Shown here piece after piece: positions 61,544 through 64,000 of a stretch of 64,000 nt of DNA. Origin of the DNA: Comamonadaceae bacterium (GTDB lineage: Bacteria > Pseudomonadota > Gammaproteobacteria > Burkholderiales > Burkholderiaceae_C); the NCBI GenBank assembly GCA_027488985.1, contig JAIYAR010000003.1:1-64000 (forward strand), given 5' to 3'. How positions within the stretch are numbered: the stretch's first letter is position 1; each line of letters opens with the position of its first letter. The notes beneath the pieces were generated by a model, which saw only the letters and a program-made list of their open reading frames with translations, did not search any database and was not told the DNA's origin. A program made the position numbers and the translations under genes.

Positions 61544-62286
61544 GCCTGCAGCTCCGGCGACAGTTGCCACTCGGTAATCAACGGCAGATGGTCCGACATG
61601 CGCGCCCAACTCATGCCCCTGGGCGCAGATGCACTCAGCGGTGCCAAGCCCCGAGCCAGTACATGATCCAGCTGAACCAATGGCAGTCTTGAAGGAAACG
61701 TCACACACGGCTTTGCTACGGGGGCTTTCAAACCAACGGGCGCCAATTGCTTGGCAACCCATGAAGGCAAGTCGTTGAAGTCTCCGGCTACCATTAGGGG
61801 TGCGTCTGATGCAATCTCCCGTTGGATGAACTGCTTAAGTTGCTGCAATTGGCGGACACGCCCCGCCCGGATCAGCCCCAGGTGCACCACCAACACATGC
61901 ACACACTGCCCTGCAACGTCCAGCTCTACGTGGAGCAGGCCTCGTTGTTCAAGGCGGTGGTCCGACATGTCTTCATGCTGGTGCTGGACCACCGGCCATC
62001 GCGTGAGCAAGGCGTTCCCATGCTCTCCGTGGCGCGTGATGGCGTTGGTCCGATAAACAGCCTCATAGCCTGCGGGTGCCAGATAGTCCGCCTGCGGCAC
62101 CTGTGGCCAATGGGGAAAATGCCGGGCCTCCCGCTGGTGCAGTTTGCGAACCTCCTGGAGGCAAATCACATCTGCATCCATGAGCTGCATGGCATGGCTG
62201 AGGTTGTGAATCTCCAACCGGCGCAAGGGCCCCAGCCCCTGAACGCCCTTGTGGATGTTGTAGGTCACCACCCGCAGGGTCTTCAT
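61537..62286 (-). CDS. Endonuclease/exonuclease/phosphatase-family protein (YbhP-like)
   Basis: A 249-residue EEP-fold hydrolase. Active-site sequences: VVTYNIHKGV with the catalytic Asn, DVICLQEVR with metal-binding Glu, VVHLGLIRAGR, VAGDFNDLPS with Asp-x-Asn, and LDHVLARG and SDHLPLITEW with the final His. The pairing with a ClsB-type enzyme is known from E. coli (ybhP-clsB order), where YbhP is poorly characterised. The start ATG 62286 overlaps the nudB stop by 4 bases; its stop overlaps the ClsB-like gene by 7. The substrate could be DNA, RNA or a phospholipid. Confidence 0.85.
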   Translation of the reverse strand: MKTLRVVTYNIHKGVQGLGPLRRLEIHNLSHAMQLMDADVICLQEVRKLHQREARHFPHWPQVPQADYLAPAGYEAVYRTNAITRHGEHGNALLTRWPVVQHQHEDMSDHRLEQRGLLHVELDVAGQCVHVLVVHLGLIRAGRVRQLQQLKQFIQREIASDAPLMVAGDFNDLPSWVAKQLAPVGLKAPVAKPCVTFPSRLPLVQLDHVLARGLAPLSASAPRGMSWARMSDHLPLITEWQLSPELQAC

Positions 62287-62780
62287 ACGCGCTGTTCCCG
62301 CCCGACTACTGACAAGTGCATCAGTTGCAACACAGCCTCGGCATTGGAAGGTGAAAAACACAGATCCGCCGCCTCTGCATAAGGTAACCAACAATAGTGG
62401 GTGTGCTCCCGCGGAGCGAGGGTTACTTCACATACTTCCGGAACAAGCAGACCGAACACTCGCTCCGTGTTGTGGGTCACGCCGGGGGCGTAACGATGCA
62501 ACCATCGCGGATAAATAGGGTAAACATTTTCGAGCGCCCAGTCGTTGAGGCGATGCTGCAAGGGGCCACCGGGTCGGCAGTCCAGGCCAGTCTCCTCCCA
62601 CACCTCTCTGGCGGCCGCGAGAGCCCAATCTTCATCTTCAGTGTCTTTGGCGCCGGTTACCGACTGCCAGAAAGGCGGTGCTGCCGGATCAGGCTCTACC
62701 CGCCGGATCAGGAGCACTTCAGCCGCCAGGGTATGGATCACCACCAGCACCGACTGCGGAATTTTGAAGCGGTTCGTCAT
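62283..62780 (-). CDS. nudB: Dihydroneopterin triphosphate pyrophosphatase NudB
   Basis: A 165-residue Nudix hydrolase. The Nudix box GAKDTEDEDWALAAAREVWEETGLD contains the required REVWEETG. The opening KIPQSVLVVIHTLAAEVLLIRR and PPFWQSVTGAKD match NudB, which removes pyrophosphate from dihydroneopterin triphosphate, the step after FolE in folate synthesis. ATG 62780 is chosen from the family start. It is downstream of aspS on the same strand, a common order, separated by a terminator hairpin. Confidence 0.88.
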   Translation of the reverse strand: MTNRFKIPQSVLVVIHTLAAEVLLIRRVEPDPAAPPFWQSVTGAKDTEDEDWALAAAREVWEETGLDCRPGGPLQHRLNDWALENVYPIYPRWLHRYAPGVTHNTERVFGLLVPEVCEVTLAPREHTHYCWLPYAEAADLCFSPSNAEAVLQLMHLSVVGREQRV

Positions 62781-62795
62781 GGGTCTCGCAAAGAA

Positions 62796-62820
62796 AAAGG
62801 GCACTCCAAGAGTGCCCTTT
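62796..62820 (-). terminator. Terminator between aspS and nudB
   Basis: AAAGGGCACT (62796-62805), loop CCAAG, AGTGCCCTTT (62811-62820): a perfect 10-bp stem. On the minus strand it is followed by a U run (A run 62794-62798 on the plus strand), so it ends or attenuates the aspS transcript ahead of nudB. Confidence 0.85.
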
Positions 62821-62855
62821 CATTGTGCATGACCCGCCGAGGGTGTCTATGCGTT

Positions 62856-64000
62856 TCAGACCGTTTTGGCCAGATCCACGTTACGCAGTCGGATGTGCAA
62901 CTCGCGCAGCTGCTTCTCGTCCACCGGGCTCGGGGCCTGGGTCAGCAAGCACTGGGCACGCTGTGTCTTGGGGAATGCAATCACATCGCGGATGGATTCC
63001 GCACCGGTCATCAGGGTCACAATGCGGTCCAGACCAAACGCCAAACCGCCGTGGGGTGGTGCGCCATATTGCAAAGCGTCCAGCAGGAAGCCGAACTTGA
63101 GCTGGGCTTCTTCCGGTGTGATCTTCAGTGCATCGAACACCTTCTGCTGCACGTCCGCACGGTGGATACGCACAGAACCACCACCCATTTCCCAGCCGTT
63201 CAAGACCATGTCGTAGCCTTGTGAAATGCACTTTTCAGGCGCGGTGACCATCCAGTCCTCGTGACCTTCCTTGGGTGCGGTGAAGGGGTGGTGGACAGCG
63301 GTGTAACGCTGATTTTCTTCGTCGTACTCGAACATCGGGAAGTCAACCACCCACAGCGGTTTCCATCCAGCGGTAAACAGGCCATTCTTCTTGCCGAATT
63401 CGCTGTGGCCAATCTTGATGCGCAGGGCACCGATGGCGTCGTTGACGATCTTTTCCTTGTCTGCACCGAAGAAGATCAAATCGCCGTTTTGCGCACCGGT
63501 GCGCTCGAGCACTGCGACCAAAGCAGCATCGTGGATGTTTTTCACGATAGGGCTCTGCAGACCATCACGGCCCTTGGACAGGTCATTCACACGAATGTAA
63601 GCCAAGCCCTTGGCACCGTAGATCTTGACGAACTCGGTGTAGGCGTCGATTTCGCCACGGCTGATTCCGCCGTTTTCGGCAGAGCCACCGGGGATACGCA
63701 AAGCAACTACACGCCCGCCCTTCATGGTGGCAGCGCCGGAGAAGACCTTGAAGTCCACGTCCTTCATGACGTCGGTGAGTTCGGCGAATTGCAAGTTCAC
63801 GCGCAAGTCAGGCTTGTCAGAGCCGTACAAACGAGCTGCATCCTGGTAGGTCATGACCGGGAACTCGCCCAAGTCCACACCGATGGTGTTCTTGAACACG
63901 GTGGTGATCATGCCCTGGAACATGTCACGGATGTCCTCTTCAGTCAGGAAGGAGGTTTCGATATCGATCTGGGTGAACTCAGGTTGACGGTCAGCGCGCA
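62856..64000 (-). CDS. aspS: Aspartyl-tRNA synthetase, 3' part of gene
   Basis: The C-terminal 380 or so codons of AspS; the gene runs off the window end and the frame is open to 64000. Class II synthetase signatures: [17 protein letters not shown] (motif 2 region start), [21 protein letters not shown] typical of bacterial AspS, and motif 3 in [15 protein letters not shown]. The insertion domain typical of bacterial enzymes lies between. The N-terminal anticodon-binding domain is outside. Whether it discriminates Asp from Asn cannot be judged here. Confidence 0.95.
   Translation of the reverse strand, partial: RADRQPEFTQIDIETSFLTEEDIRDMFQGMITTVFKNTIGVDLGEFPVMTYQDAARLYGSDKPDLRVNLQFAELTDVMKDVDFKVFSGAATMKGGRVVALRIPGGSAENGGISRGEIDAYTEFVKIYGAKGLAYIRVNDLSKGRDGLQSPIVKNIHDAALVAVLERTGAQNGDLIFFGADKEKIVNDAIGALRIKIGHSEFGKKNGLFTAGWKPLWVVDFPMFEYDEENQRYTAVHHPFTAPKEGHEDWMVTAPEKCISQGYDMVLNGWEMGGGSVRIHRADVQQKVFDALKITPEEAQLKFGFLLDALQYGAPPHGGLAFGLDRIVTLMTGAESIRDVIAFPKTQRAQCLLTQAPSPVDEKQLRELHIRLRNVDLAKTV

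Noticed and set aside
1..64000. Search for CRISPR arrays, tRNA or rRNA genes, insertion sequences and prophage
   Set aside because: No regularly spaced repeats, cloverleaf sequences, transposase or integrase reading frames were recognised. The single HNH endonuclease is not accompanied by mobile-element genes.

Overview
The window is 64 kb of a GC-rich, gene-dense bacterial chromosome, most likely from a member of the Comamonadaceae (Burkholderiales), perhaps near Rhodoferax or Curvibacter. Pointers are the tandem cyanophycin synthetase genes with their DUF1854/ABC partner genes, DUF3460 and DUF1653 proteins, the rhodanese-grxC-secB-gpsA order, and a dispersed intergenic element of a kind I associate with this family from memory. 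No rRNA, tRNA, CRISPR, insertion sequence or phage gene was found. The assignment rests on recognising gene families by eye, not on a database search.

Region by region: 1-4.8 kb holds the tail of a TctA-type transporter gene, then a minus-strand signalling unit (receiver protein, chemoreceptor, hybrid histidine kinase). 5.0-7.7 kb is a chromate-resistance operon (chrB, chrA, rhodanese). 8.0-13.1 kb is an unusual five-gene chemosensory-like operon: a membrane CheA-like kinase without a CheW-like domain, a stub chemoreceptor, two CheX-type proteins ending in the same seven residues, and a CheY. 13.5-15.7 kb has a chemoreceptor and a low-molecular-weight phosphatase-like protein lacking its catalytic cysteine. 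15.7-22.6 kb carries NAD synthesis (nadA, nadC), DUF2167, DUF3460, scpA, panB, panC and a DUF1569 lipoprotein. 22.6-29.2 kb has a fatty-acid desaturase, an RNA methyltransferase, purN, a YceH-like protein and a pair of acyl-CoA dehydrogenases.

29.3-43.3 kb holds a GGDEF-EAL protein, an AI-2E-type permease, a deacetylase-family gene next to a Pat-type lysine acetyltransferase gene, mgsA, an HNH endonuclease, then ribF, ileS, lspA and an outer-membrane protein. 43.3-51.0 kb is a cyanophycin locus: an ABC transporter and DUF1854 protein divergent from two cyanophycin synthetase genes. 51.0-64.0 kb carries gpsA, secB, grxC, a rhodanese, gpmA, a CtpA-type protease, a MoeB/ThiF protein, a diguanylate cyclase overlapping a MinD/FlhG-like ATPase, DUF429, a BLUF photoreceptor beside folE, a cardiolipin-synthase-like protein, an EEP-family enzyme, nudB and the 3' part of aspS.

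Most genes are ordinary housekeeping functions, but sensory and second-messenger genes are over-represented: two kinases, two full chemoreceptors plus a stub, four receiver-domain proteins (one degenerate), two CheX proteins, two GGDEF proteins and a BLUF protein. The features most worth following up are the CheX/CheY operon with its shared C-terminal tail, and a roughly 50-bp two-part element present in about seven copies, usually in sense orientation at the 3' ends of genes and sometimes supplying their stop codons.
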